Positions 24,143-31,965 of a stretch of DNA of 64,000 nucleotides are shown piece by piece (position 1 is the first letter of the stretch; every line of letters begins with the position of its first letter). The DNA is taken from the NCBI RefSeq assembly GCF_003730195.1, contig NZ_QWGG01000008.1, forward strand, positions 155,660 through 219,659, read 5' to 3'. This DNA is from Halosimplex salinum. GTDB lineage: Archaea > Halobacteriota > Halobacteria > Halobacteriales > Haloarculaceae. A program made the position numbers and the translations under genes. A model generated the notes under the pieces. It was not told the DNA's origin, did not search any database, and saw only the letters and a program-made list of their open reading frames with translations.

Positions 24143-24925
24143 ATGAGCCAGATGTACGAAACGACCCCGACCCCGCAGCGGAACAGCCAGCACACTCCCC
24201 AGCAGTTCTCGGGCGACACTCAGTCAGGGGCGAGCGGCAGCCAGGCCCCCGCGCCCCAGACACAGGCCGAGATGCCACAGAGCCAGGCCGGGATGGCGCA
24301 GGGGCAGGCCGGCGCTCCGACCGCGCCGGTCGGCCAGCTGTTCCCGACCCGCAGTTACCTGCCCGAGCCGGTCAGGGCGAGGAGCATCGGCGTACTCAAC
24401 CAGTGTCTCGCGGACCTCACGGCCATCCAGATGCAGCTCAAATCGGCCCACTGGAACGTCAAGGGCCAGGAGTTCTACCAGCTTCACGCGCTCTTCGAGG
24501 ACATGATCGAGGAGTTCGAGGGCTTCGTCGACGAGGTCGCCGAGCGAGCCAGCGCCCTCGGAGGCCGTCCACCGGGAACGGCCCGGGAGGTCGCACAGAA
24601 CACCACGATCCCGGCGCTGGCGCCCCAGACCGTCGAGGGAATGGCGCTCGTGTCGGAGATGGCCGACCGACTCGCTATCCTCGACGCGAACCTCTACGAG
24701 CAACTCGAGACCGTCACCCAGGAGAACGACCTCGACACCGCCGACCTCATCAACGAGGTGTCGCGGGCGGTCGCCAAGTCGCTGTGGTTCCTCGAAGCTC
24801 ACCTCCAGTCCGCACTCCCCGCGCAGCCGGCCGGCGGTGCGGGCGGCGGACAGCCCGCGGGGGGGCTGTCGACCACCGAGACGGGCATCCAGCAGTCGAT
24901 GAACTCGCAGGGCCCGATGCGGTAG
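24143..24925 (+). CDS. dpsA: DpsA-like ferritin with Gln-rich N-terminus and tail
   Basis: 260 aa. The ferritin-like four-helix core (about 75-230) has SAHWNVKGQEFYQLHALFEDM, the Dps signature whose His, Asp and Glu form the intersubunit iron site, and EFEGFVDEVAERASALGG. Dps proteins oxidise and store iron and protect DNA. The first 65 residues are Gln/Pro/Ser/Ala-rich (QSQAGMAQGQAGAP) and the last 30 Gly/Gln-rich, both absent from ordinary Dps (about 180 aa). ATG at 24143. It belongs to the Q-rich set of this window. The added tails could alter assembly. Confidence 0.88.
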   Translation: MSQMYETTPTPQRNSQHTPQQFSGDTQSGASGSQAPAPQTQAEMPQSQAGMAQGQAGAPTAPVGQLFPTRSYLPEPVRARSIGVLNQCLADLTAIQMQLKSAHWNVKGQEFYQLHALFEDMIEEFEGFVDEVAERASALGGRPPGTAREVAQNTTIPALAPQTVEGMALVSEMADRLAILDANLYEQLETVTQENDLDTADLINEVSRAVAKSLWFLEAHLQSALPAQPAGGAGGGQPAGGLSTTETGIQQSMNSQGPMR

Positions 24926-25022
24926 ACCGCGACCGGCCGGCGGCCTCGGTCGGCGGTCTCGTTCGGAGTGGCGCGAACGAACCCGCAAACAGAGTTTTCC
25001 ACCCGGGACCCCAACTGAGAGT

Positions 25023-25361
25023 ATGAGCGGAAGAGGCGAGACGCCCGACGAGGAATCGGACCAGCAAGCCACCGACGACGTCGAGTCGCTGTCGTTCGGC
25101 CAAACGCTCTTCGACGACGCCGGCCGCCCCGTGGGGACGATCCGCGGGATCGAGGAGGGCGGCGTCTTCGTGACGACGCGCGAGGGCGTCGAGTCGCTTA
25201 GCGTCGAACACGCCCGGTCGGGCCACTCCTTCGGCGAGGCCGAACTGATGTGGCGCTGCACGAACTGCGGCGAGATGGGCGAGATACAGGACGGGCTCCC
25301 CGACACCTGTCCGGGCTGTGGCACCGAGAAGGAAGACCTGATGTACTGGACCGAGGACTGA
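25023..25361 (+). CDS. PRC-barrel-like plus rubredoxin-type zinc-ribbon protein
   Basis: 112 aa. Residues about 20-65 (FGQTLFDDAGRPVGTIRGIEEGGVFV) form a PRC-like beta module. The C-terminus has CTNCGEMGEIQDGLPDTCPGCG, a rubredoxin/rubrerythrin-type CxxC...CxxC site at about 80-102, ending MYWTED. Electron transfer or zinc-structural role; it follows dpsA by about 100 bases on the same strand, which suits iron or oxidative-stress function. Confidence 0.75.
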   Translation: MSGRGETPDEESDQQATDDVESLSFGQTLFDDAGRPVGTIRGIEEGGVFVTTREGVESLSVEHARSGHSFGEAELMWRCTNCGEMGEIQDGLPDTCPGCGTEKEDLMYWTED

Positions 25362-25803
25362 GACCGCCCCTGGCGCGGAGCCACCGAGACGACGCCGCCG
25401 CTCGGACCGGCCGACGACACGAGGGGTCCCCCGGGCGTCCGCCATTTTTCGTCCAGATCGTGAGAAAGCGACAGGGAAGAGAGGGGAGACTGTGAGGTGA
25501 GAGTGGGGTGGGTCGGGTGGGTGGGGTGGGGTCGGAGTGATTCCGACGGGGTCAGTGCGCTGACGGAACAGCAACGTCTCCCCGGGTGGACAATACATGT
25601 GCATCGGTATCAAACCACATATTATCTCGGTTAATCACGGATCGGCGACTCGCCGTCGACGCGGTGAGCGTCCGCGCTGCTATCGCTGTGAGAAGTGTGC
25701 AGACGGCTCGGTCGAAGCGAGTCGGCGCCCGCTGGCGGCGAGTCGCGAGCGTCGAGACACCGGCCGCGTCCGTTCGTCCGCGACGGCTGTGAGCCGGTGG
25801 CCG
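25362..25803. other. Intergenic region, 440 bases, containing a G-rich tract
   Basis: Two convergent genes flank it. It holds the G-run tract at 25505-25531 described separately and a terminator-like catttttcg at 25443. No gene with halophilic composition is present. Confidence 0.5.
25505..25531 (+). other. G-quadruplex candidate
   Basis: Six runs of three or four G separated by single T, or TC, within 27 bases. Loops of one or two bases are ideal for a parallel quadruplex, and only four runs are needed. It lies downstream of 25023-25361 and upstream of nothing on the plus strand, so it might act at the transcript 3' end. Confidence 0.6.
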
Positions 25804-26169
25804 CTACTGTCCGCCGGTATCGTAGGGGTTCTGAGCCGGACCGCCGGGGAACTGCTGGGCCTGCTGTTGCTGAGCCATCTGGCCCTGTGGACCGGCCGGA
25901 GGGGACGGCGGCGCGCCTCCCCGACCGGGCTCGGGTGTCGCGGCCCGACTCCCGGGCCCGCCGGTCTGGACCATCTCGTCCGGGACGACGAACCGGAGCT
26001 CCGTGATCGGAACGAAGCCGGTCGCTCTCCGTTCCTCGGACTCCTCTTCCTCCTCGTCGTCCGTCCGTGTCTCGCGACGGCCGGTGTCCTGGTAGAGCAA
26101 CACGCCGGAGTCTAACGCCTCGAAGTCGGTACACTGGATCGAAGTGCCGTCTTTACAGACAACTTGCAT
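25804..26169 (-). CDS. Small protein with beta domain and Gln/Pro-rich tail
   Basis: 121 aa. Residues 1-75: MQVVCKDGTSIQCTDFEAL, GVLLYQDTGRRE, an acidic stretch of Asp/Glu, then ATGFVPITELRFVVPDE, which looks like a small beta barrel interrupted by an acidic loop. The rest is Gly/Pro/Gln-rich (QMAQQQQAQQFPGG). ATG at 26169. Convergent with the preceding gene and followed on the same strand by the Q-rich proteins at 26324 and 27620. No family recognised. Confidence 0.65.
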   Translation of the reverse strand: MQVVCKDGTSIQCTDFEALDSGVLLYQDTGRRETRTDDEEEEESEERRATGFVPITELRFVVPDEMVQTGGPGSRAATPEPGRGGAPPSPPAGPQGQMAQQQQAQQFPGGPAQNPYDTGGQ

Positions 26170-26323
26170 CGTGAAACACCACCGGCGATTGGCCGCCCGG
26201 TGGGATAAGTATCGGCGAACTATCACGGACGGAACCGACAGGTATCGTCGGGTTACTCCAGAGAACCGCGGTCGCTCGATCCGGGTGTACCGAACGATGC
26301 GGCCGTCGGATTGCCCGGACGGC

Positions 26324-27286
26324 TTAGCTGTTCTCGGTCGGCGTCTCGGCCGCCGTCGACTCGCTCTCGCCGACGCCAGTCACCTGTGCGGCGGGACGCT
26401 GGCTGTCAGCCCGCGACTGAGAAGGGGCCTGCTCGCTGCCCACTTCCTGTCGAATCGGCGGCGTCGGCCGCTGTGCGTCCGCTGGACGGTACTGCCCGTT
26501 CCCCGGCGACTGCGTCGGCGGCTGGCCGGTCTGCGCTCCCTGGATAGGTGGCGCTGACAGCTGTCGAGGGTGGTGCGCCTGCTGCTGTGACTGTGGAGGC
26601 TGCGGCAGCTCCTGGCCCTGAATCTGTGGCTGTGGAGGGGCCTGCGGGAAGGGACCTTGCGGGATCGGTTGCTGCGGGGGCTGGGCCTGCGGCTGTGGAG
26701 GTTGTGCCTGTGGTTGCGAGGGGTGGGGCTGGGTCTGTGGCTGTGGAGGCTGATCCTGCGGCTGTGGGGGCTGGGCCTGTGGTTGCGGGGGCTGACCCTG
26801 TGACTGTGGGGGCTGGGTCTGTGGCTGCGAAGGTTGCGCCTGCGGTTGCGGAGGTTGCGCCTGAGGCTGTGGAGTCTGACCCTGTGTCTGTGGAGGCTGG
26901 CCCTGTGACTGTGCGGGCGGTTGTCCGGCCATCGCGCCGTCGCCGGAGACGGCCGACGCGAACTGCTGGCCCGTATCGAGGCTCTGCTGGCCGAGCGAGG
27001 TCGCCCCCTGCATCCCCTGTTCGGTCAGTTCGGAGGTGTCACGGGCGGCGCTCTCGACGGTGTCGAGGTACGTGTCGAGCGCGTTGCGGGTGAGCTCGAC
27101 GCCCTGTGTCCCCATCCAGTCGGATATCTCCAGCCCGTTGAGCATCATCTGGGCGACGTTACGCTGGAGGGCGACGGTCTGCTGGAGCGGAACCTCGACG
27201 GCCTGCTCCATCGCTCGCTGGCTGTTCTCGAGTGTGTTCCGTTGCAGCTCGATCGCTTTACTGACGAGTTGGTTTGTCTGACTCAT
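26324..27286 (-). CDS. Helical (phasin-like) domain with a long Gln/Pro repeat tail
   Basis: 320 aa. Residues 1-115 are amphipathic helices (NQLVSKAIELQRNTLENSQR, VPLQQTVALQRNVAQMMLNG, then TRNALDTYLDTVESAARD), the pattern of phasins and related granule-surface proteins. Residues about 120-240 are repeats of PQPQAQPPQ-type units, and the end is Gln/Pro/Ser-rich. Phasin assignment is inference from helix pattern; no PHA synthase is in this window. It is the strongest example of a folded head with a Q/P tail here. Confidence 0.7.
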   Translation of the reverse strand: MSQTNQLVSKAIELQRNTLENSQRAMEQAVEVPLQQTVALQRNVAQMMLNGLEISDWMGTQGVELTRNALDTYLDTVESAARDTSELTEQGMQGATSLGQQSLDTGQQFASAVSGDGAMAGQPPAQSQGQPPQTQGQTPQPQAQPPQPQAQPSQPQTQPPQSQGQPPQPQAQPPQPQDQPPQPQTQPHPSQPQAQPPQPQAQPPQQPIPQGPFPQAPPQPQIQGQELPQPPQSQQQAHHPRQLSAPPIQGAQTGQPPTQSPGNGQYRPADAQRPTPPIRQEVGSEQAPSQSRADSQRPAAQVTGVGESESTAAETPTENS

Positions 27287-27619
27287 GTGTGTGATTTCGA
27301 AACCTGACGGTGAGCGGGCGATACGACGCCGACGGCGTCACGGGGTTGCCTGCGGCCCGAAGCGGGCGCTGGCTCCGCTCGTCCGTGGACCCCGTCGTCC
27401 CCACGGGAGTCGACCCTCGCAGGCGGTATAAATCGAGCGTACTGTTCAGCCGGTAAGCCGGTCTTCGACGCCGCTACGCGGGAGAAACCGCCGTCTTCGA
27501 TACCGAACAGGCGAAATACCCGCCGACCCAGTCGGACCGTACCGCTCGCCTGCGCGCCGCTCCTCGGTAGGTGGTTCCTGTGGCGGAAACGAGTTCGGGC
27601 GGTGAGAACCGACGCTCAG
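27287..27619. other. Intergenic region, 330 bases
   Basis: Upstream of the Q-rich gene at 26324 and downstream of the HalOD1 gene. AT-rich gtataaatcg at 27425-27434 (minus strand cgatttatac) is a TATA candidate, but it is 140 bases from the start at 27286. Nothing else is recognised. Confidence 0.4.
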
Positions 27620-28006
27620 TTACCGCTGTCGGCCCGGCGAGCGCTGGGTACCGGCCGGCTGCTGGGCCCCGGCCGGCTGTTGCGGCGGGACGATCGCTAT
27701 CTGTCCGTCGCTGTACACCGTCACCTGGTACCCCCAGATCGTGAACGAGAGGTGACCGTTGATCCGGCGGGTGCCGTCGGATTTGGGCTTGAACAGCATG
27801 TCGAGCGCTTCCGGGTCGACGTGCTCGTTCAGCGTGAACCCCGTGTCCGTCACGTCGATACCAGTTACGTCGGAGATTGCGTGTGCAAGTGTCGTCGTCA
27901 GCTCCGCCGACCCGTCGAAGTCGTGTTTGACGTAGTACGTCGACGCGCTACCGGCCTGGGACTGCTGCTGTGCGGCCGGTTCGACGTACGATTGGTTGCG
28001 ATACAT
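27620..28006 (-). CDS. HalOD1 output-domain protein with Gln-rich ends
   Basis: 128 aa from ATG 28006. Residues about 25-100 (YYVKHDFDGSAELTTTLAHA, then GFTLNEHVDPEALDMLF and GHLSFTIWGYQVTVYSDGQI) are the HalOD1 haloarchaeal output domain, thought to act downstream of signalling modules. Gln/Pro-rich segments surround it. An ATG at 28033 would add nine residues, but a ttttag box only about 10 bases before it argues that transcription starts between the two ATGs. Unlike most HalOD1 proteins it stands alone with low-complexity tails. Confidence 0.8.
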   Translation of the reverse strand: MYRNQSYVEPAAQQQSQAGSASTYYVKHDFDGSAELTTTLAHAISDVTGIDVTDTGFTLNEHVDPEALDMLFKPKSDGTRRINGHLSFTIWGYQVTVYSDGQIAIVPPQQPAGAQQPAGTQRSPGRQR

Positions 28007-28007
28007 T

Positions 28008-28020
28008 GGTTGTGACAACC
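28008..28020. promoter_or_regulatory. Palindrome at the start of the HalOD1 gene
   Basis: GGTTGTGACAACC, perfect 6-base arms around one base, immediately upstream of the ATG at 28006 and near the predicted transcription start. It is an operator candidate. Confidence 0.4.
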
Positions 28021-28379
28021 TCTCATTGCTCATCGAATACTAAAAGCCTTTCTCCTCCGACGATTTCCGTTATACAGTGCCAAATCCGGGACGTGGGCGA
28101 GTGAACGCCCAGAGCCGCCCGATCTCCAGACCCGTTCCGTCCACGGTAACGCGACCCTATCGTCGGATAGGTCCGTCGTACCCCGGATCGGCTCCACGGC
28201 AACGGGCCGACCGTCGACTACGACTCGACCGGGACGGCCGAGTCGGTCGAGACGCCCCGCTCGGTCGAGCGTCGGTTTCACCCGGCACCCTCTGTCGCGT
28301 TCGCTCCGACGTATTTCCTCGCCGGCCTTGTATTCGCAAGCCGAATCGACTCGGGACCGCCGCGAGACCAGAGGAACGC

Positions 28380-28796
28380 ATGCCATTACGACAGTCCGAT
28401 ACGGCCACGAGCACAGCCGCGGTCAGAGCCGGCGCCAAATACGCCGTCCGGGAACTCGTCCGCGAACCGGTCAAAGACGCCGTCAGGGAAGCGCTCCGTG
28501 AAGAGGCCGACGTCAAGGCCCGGGAGGGAGCGACCGTCGACTCCTCGGAGTGGAACTCCGCCGGCGGGCGGGCCGAGACAGACGACCGGTCCGACCAGCG
28601 CGGAGACGACTCCGGCGGACCCGGCATCGGTCTGCTCTTCCTGGGCCTCCTCGCCACTCTCGGCGCGGTCTACGCCTTCCGCAAGCGCGGGAGCGAGTCG
28701 AAACAGTCCACGTGGTCCGAGTTCGACGAGGGCGGTGAGACCCACGAGACGGGGCCGACGTCGACGAGTTCGCCGGACGCCACGGCCGGCGAGTGA
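28380..28796 (+). CDS. Membrane-anchored helical protein, unknown
   Basis: 138 aa. An amphipathic N-terminal helix with repeated VREXVREP-like steps (AKYAVRELVREPVKDAVREAL, about 20-45), an acidic disordered stretch, one transmembrane helix (IGLLFLGLLATLGAVYAF, about 83-100) followed by Lys/Arg, then an acidic Ser/Thr tail. ATG at 28380. Type of small haloarchaeal membrane protein with no known role. Confidence 0.65.
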   Translation: MPLRQSDTATSTAAVRAGAKYAVRELVREPVKDAVREALREEADVKAREGATVDSSEWNSAGGRAETDDRSDQRGDDSGGPGIGLLFLGLLATLGAVYAFRKRGSESKQSTWSEFDEGGETHETGPTSTSSPDATAGE

Positions 28797-28824
28797 GGCG
28801 ACTCCGGGTCGCAGCGGCCGACAC

Positions 28825-29469
28825 CTACGGCCCGACGACGTTCTCGATGAGGGCGAGGTGTCCCCGTCGCAGGCGTTCGGAGAGCGCCTGGTGTGAGACG
28901 TCGAGCTCCGTCGCCAGTTCCTCCAGCGTCGTCTCCCGGGGCACCTCGTAGTACCCCCGTTCGAGCGCCGTCCTGACCGTCTTGAACTGCTGGTCGGTGA
29001 GGTGGAACCCGCCGAGCGAGGGGGCGTCGTCGAGGTGGTAGATCTGGGTCACGTCGAGGTCGATCCCCTGTTCCTCGCAGGCGTCGTACGTCGTCGAGAC
29101 CGCGTCGTGTTCCGGGAAGAGGACTCTGAACGTCCAGCCGTCGGTCGTCCCGCGGGCGCTGACGACGGCCCCCTGGGCCTCGACCAGGACGTGCGTGACG
29201 AAACGGACGCGCGCGGTCCAGCGCATCTTGAACAGCGAGTCGTGGTTGCGCCGGGAGACGAGCGCGACGTCGTCGGTCGACCCGTCCGCTTCGAGCGCCG
29301 CCTCGACCTCCGTCGAGTCACCGTCGGTCGCCCACAGGAGCGGGACCACCCGGTCGGTGCCGTGCGTGACGAGGCGGACCGCGTCGAACTCCACGTCCGG
29401 GACCGTCTCGAACGTCTCGGCGAGTGCGAACTGCTCGGCCGGCAGCGTGGCTTTTACGATCGTACTCAT
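28825..29469 (-). CDS. HTH-10 regulator, paralog of 18151-18852
   Basis: 214 aa from ATG 29469. Same opening (MSTIVKATLPAEQFALAE), same BAT-like middle and same end (LTDQQFKTVRTALERGYYEVPR, ELDVSHQALSERLRRGH) as the paralog 10 kb upstream. The C-terminal basic tail of the paralog is missing. Binds DNA; regulon unknown. The two probably arose by duplication within the lineage or are both members of the large haloarchaeal bat family. Confidence 0.85.
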   Translation of the reverse strand: MSTIVKATLPAEQFALAETFETVPDVEFDAVRLVTHGTDRVVPLLWATDGDSTEVEAALEADGSTDDVALVSRRNHDSLFKMRWTARVRFVTHVLVEAQGAVVSARGTTDGWTFRVLFPEHDAVSTTYDACEEQGIDLDVTQIYHLDDAPSLGGFHLTDQQFKTVRTALERGYYEVPRETTLEELATELDVSHQALSERLRRGHLALIENVVGP

Positions 29470-29629
29470 TCGAGTGCTCGACGCTTCGCCGCCGACACCC
29501 AATAGTATACGCCGCCCACCGTTGCAAATGCCGGGTTACGCTGCACAAGGGTCGGGTTACTGCGAGATCGAGTGCGTAAAAACGCCCCCTTGCTGTCGCA
29601 AGGCGACCTCTCGTGCCGAAGTTCGGCGG

Positions 29630-30370
29630 TCAGTCCCTATCCCCTCGTTTCGAGTCGCTCCCGTACTCCGAAGCGTCGCCTCGCTCTGAGTCGCTCCCGT
29701 GCTTCGAACCGTCACCGAGTTCCGGCGGACGGCCGCGGTCGGCGTCCGGCCTGCGGAGGCGGGCGAGCGGGAACAGGTACCGTCGCGGTGGCCGCTCGAC
29801 CGAGACGGCCTGGGGGTACACCGCCTCCACGACCGGTTCGTCCGGTGGATACGCCTCGTTCCCCGGGTACTCGGCCACGGCGCGGTCGTCGTCCGGGAGC
29901 GAGACCACGTCGGCGGGTCGACCGGGTTCCGAGACGACCAGCAGCGGCGTCTCCTCGTCGCCCTCCGTGTCGACGACCAGGTCGCCGGGTTCGAGTCGGC
30001 ACTCCCCGCAGAGCGCGGGCGGGGAGTCCGCCACGGAGACGGCGACCTGACGGCCGCAACTCCCGCAGGCGACCGTCCGCTCGGCGGGCGGCGGCACCCG
30101 GCCGAGATTTATCTCGATGGCGACCCGGCGGACGTGCTCACAGCGGTCCTCCGCCGGCGAATCGCCGCATGAGCAGTCGCTCGGCGCGAGCGAGACGTAG
30201 TGGGTCCCCGACTCGCAGTCCACGAGGTACCCGTCCCCGAACGGGCGCACGGTCATCGCTGCCGTCCACGCTCTGCGGGACGCCTCGTCGAGTCGCGTAC
30301 CGTCCGCTCGGTCGGCCGGTACCAGCGGCGATTCCGACAGTGACGCTTGTGTGTTTCCTGGACGCGTCAT
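29630..30370 (-). CDS. SWIM zinc-finger-like protein
   Basis: 246 aa from ATG 30370. YLVDCESGTHYVSLAPSDCS, then CGDSPAEDRCEHVRRVAIEI, forms a C-x-C-x(n)-C-x-H SWIM motif (about 60-85), followed by a CGSCG...CGEC zinc ribbon (about 105-130), a beta-rich part and a repeated acidic/basic tail (SDSERGDASEYGSDSKRGD). Nucleic-acid or protein binding is likely. Confidence 0.75.
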   Translation of the reverse strand: MTRPGNTQASLSESPLVPADRADGTRLDEASRRAWTAAMTVRPFGDGYLVDCESGTHYVSLAPSDCSCGDSPAEDRCEHVRRVAIEINLGRVPPPAERTVACGSCGRQVAVSVADSPPALCGECRLEPGDLVVDTEGDEETPLLVVSEPGRPADVVSLPDDDRAVAEYPGNEAYPPDEPVVEAVYPQAVSVERPPRRYLFPLARLRRPDADRGRPPELGDGSKHGSDSERGDASEYGSDSKRGDRD

Positions 30371-30568
30371 GGCTCGGCGGACACCCGTCTCCGGCCGCGG
30401 GGCGCTCGTCACACCCCGACCGCCGCGGTCCGGGCGATCGGACCGGGAGACTGCCGCAGTCGGGTGATTCCGTCCCGCGAGCGTATGCCCTTCGCCCTCC
30501 TAAACCCTTCGGGGGTATGATCGGCGTACCGGCCGCTCGACGGTCGATTCGCCGTTCGTTCGGGAGTC

Positions 30569-31321
30569 CTACAGGTACGAGGCGTCCCACCGGGTTGCCT
30601 TGCGCCGATTGCCGCAGTCGTTGCACTCGATGTGGCCCATCGAGTCCATGGCGGTGGCGATCGACTCGCAGTTGCTACAGTACCAGCCGAACCGGTCGCT
30701 CAGGTCTCGGCTCCGGTAACTGGCGTAGAACGGCGCCGTCGACCCGCGTTCCCCCTCGCCGTAGTTCACGAACAGTTCGCCCTCCGAGCTATCGATCCGC
30801 TCGACGACCGCGTCGTCGGCCGAGTCACCGATCGAGTGCTCGTAGACGTACTCGGTGAACGTCTCGTCGGCGATGGTCACCTCGCGCTCGTCGACGCGGT
30901 CGAAGCCGTAGTTCTCGTAGAACGACCAGCCCTCCTCGTTCTCGGCGAGCACGTCTCCCTGAATGGTGCCCGCGCCTCGCTTCTCGAAGGTCTCCTGTAT
31001 CTGCCCGAGGAGCTGGCGCGCGAGGCCCGACTCGCGGGCGTCGGGCGCGACGTGGAGCCAGTCGATCTCGCCGACCGGCGGCGACGCGTCGAGGAGCGCC
31101 CCCTGGACGAACCCGACAACCTCGCCGCCGTCTTCGGCGACGAGCCACGCGGACGCCTCGTCGTCCAGCAGTTCCGCCACGCGGTCCTCGGCGTACCAGT
31201 CTGCGACGACCTCGTCGATCGTTTCCGCCTCGAACACGTGCCCGTACGACGCCTCGAGTGAGTCGGCGGCGGTCGTCGCGATTTCGTCCGCGTCGCTCGT
31301 CCGAGCCTCTCTGATCTCCAT
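30569..31321 (-). CDS. GNAT acetyltransferase with C-terminal zinc ribbon
   Basis: 250 aa. N-terminal GNAT fold (MEIREARTSDADEIATTA; acetyl-CoA loop VAPDARESGLARQLLGQI; GWSFYENYGFDRVDER), about 1-160. The C-terminal 85 residues carry a second domain ending with CSNCESIATAMDSMGHIECN and CxxC, a zinc ribbon of the DUF5816 type. Acetylates a small molecule or protein amine; the ribbon may recognise the partner. The fusion is known in haloarchaea. Confidence 0.85.
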   Translation of the reverse strand: MEIREARTSDADEIATTAADSLEASYGHVFEAETIDEVVADWYAEDRVAELLDDEASAWLVAEDGGEVVGFVQGALLDASPPVGEIDWLHVAPDARESGLARQLLGQIQETFEKRGAGTIQGDVLAENEEGWSFYENYGFDRVDEREVTIADETFTEYVYEHSIGDSADDAVVERIDSSEGELFVNYGEGERGSTAPFYASYRSRDLSDRFGWYCSNCESIATAMDSMGHIECNDCGNRRKATRWDASYL

Positions 31322-31397
31322 GCACCCCGTACGCGTGCAGCGACCGTAAACCTCGGGGACCGGTCACTTTTCCGGCGAGGGCTCGAAGGGTGAACGC

Positions 31398-31667
31398 ATG
31401 TCAGAACACGACTCCGGCGCCGACAGTGACGACGCGCCCTCCGGCGCCCGTATGATGCTCGACCCCGACACGATCCACGAGCGACCCGGCGAACTCGCCC
31501 TCGACTGCCCGGCCTGCGGGTCGACGGCCTCTATCCAGCAGATCGTCGAGGAGGGGCACTGCTCGGGGTACGTCGAAGACGACGAGATGGACGCGCAGGG
31601 CGGCGATCAGGTCCGGTCCGGCGGCTGTACGGCGGAGCTGTCGCTCGAACTCGTGTGGGAGGACTGA
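31398..31667 (+). CDS. Small zinc-binding haloarchaeal protein
   Basis: 89 aa. Acidic N-terminus, then LDCPACGSTASIQQIVEEGH, then Cys residues in GHCSGY and SGGCTAEL, which together make a CxxC...C...C site. Ends in LSLELVWED. Conserved hypothetical type; divergent from the GNAT gene. Confidence 0.6.
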   Translation: MSEHDSGADSDDAPSGARMMLDPDTIHERPGELALDCPACGSTASIQQIVEEGHCSGYVEDDEMDAQGGDQVRSGGCTAELSLELVWED

Positions 31668-31787
31668 CCGACAGCCCGACCGGCGCGTTTCCCGAGCAAC
31701 CACTGGTGGCCGCACGGATCCGCGGGCGCTACCGGCGCGAGCGCCGGTGAGCACCGCCGCCTCGTTCGGGCGCGATTCTCCGTCCCG

Positions 31788-31965
31788 GACGGGACTGTCT
31801 GTCCCCGCCCGACGGGACAGCCCGTTCCCGCCGATCGGGGCTATCAGTCCCTGTCGAACGGGACTGTCCGTCCCCGCCGACGGGGACTATCCCTCCTTCT
31901 CGGGGGGACTACCCGTCTAATCGAGCGACTATCCGTCCAGTCGAGCGACTATCCCTCCCGGTCGA
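31788..31965. repeat. Eight degenerate about 21-23 bp units with internal dyads
   Basis: Units follow GA-x-x-GGGACTATCCGTCC-like consensus, starting at 31788 and running through the end of the minus-strand gene. The early units are short hairpins (GGGAC...GTCCC). Later ones lose the left arm (GAGCGACTATCCGTCC). The array fills the space between two convergent genes and enters the last codons of 31949-33274. Confidence 0.65.
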
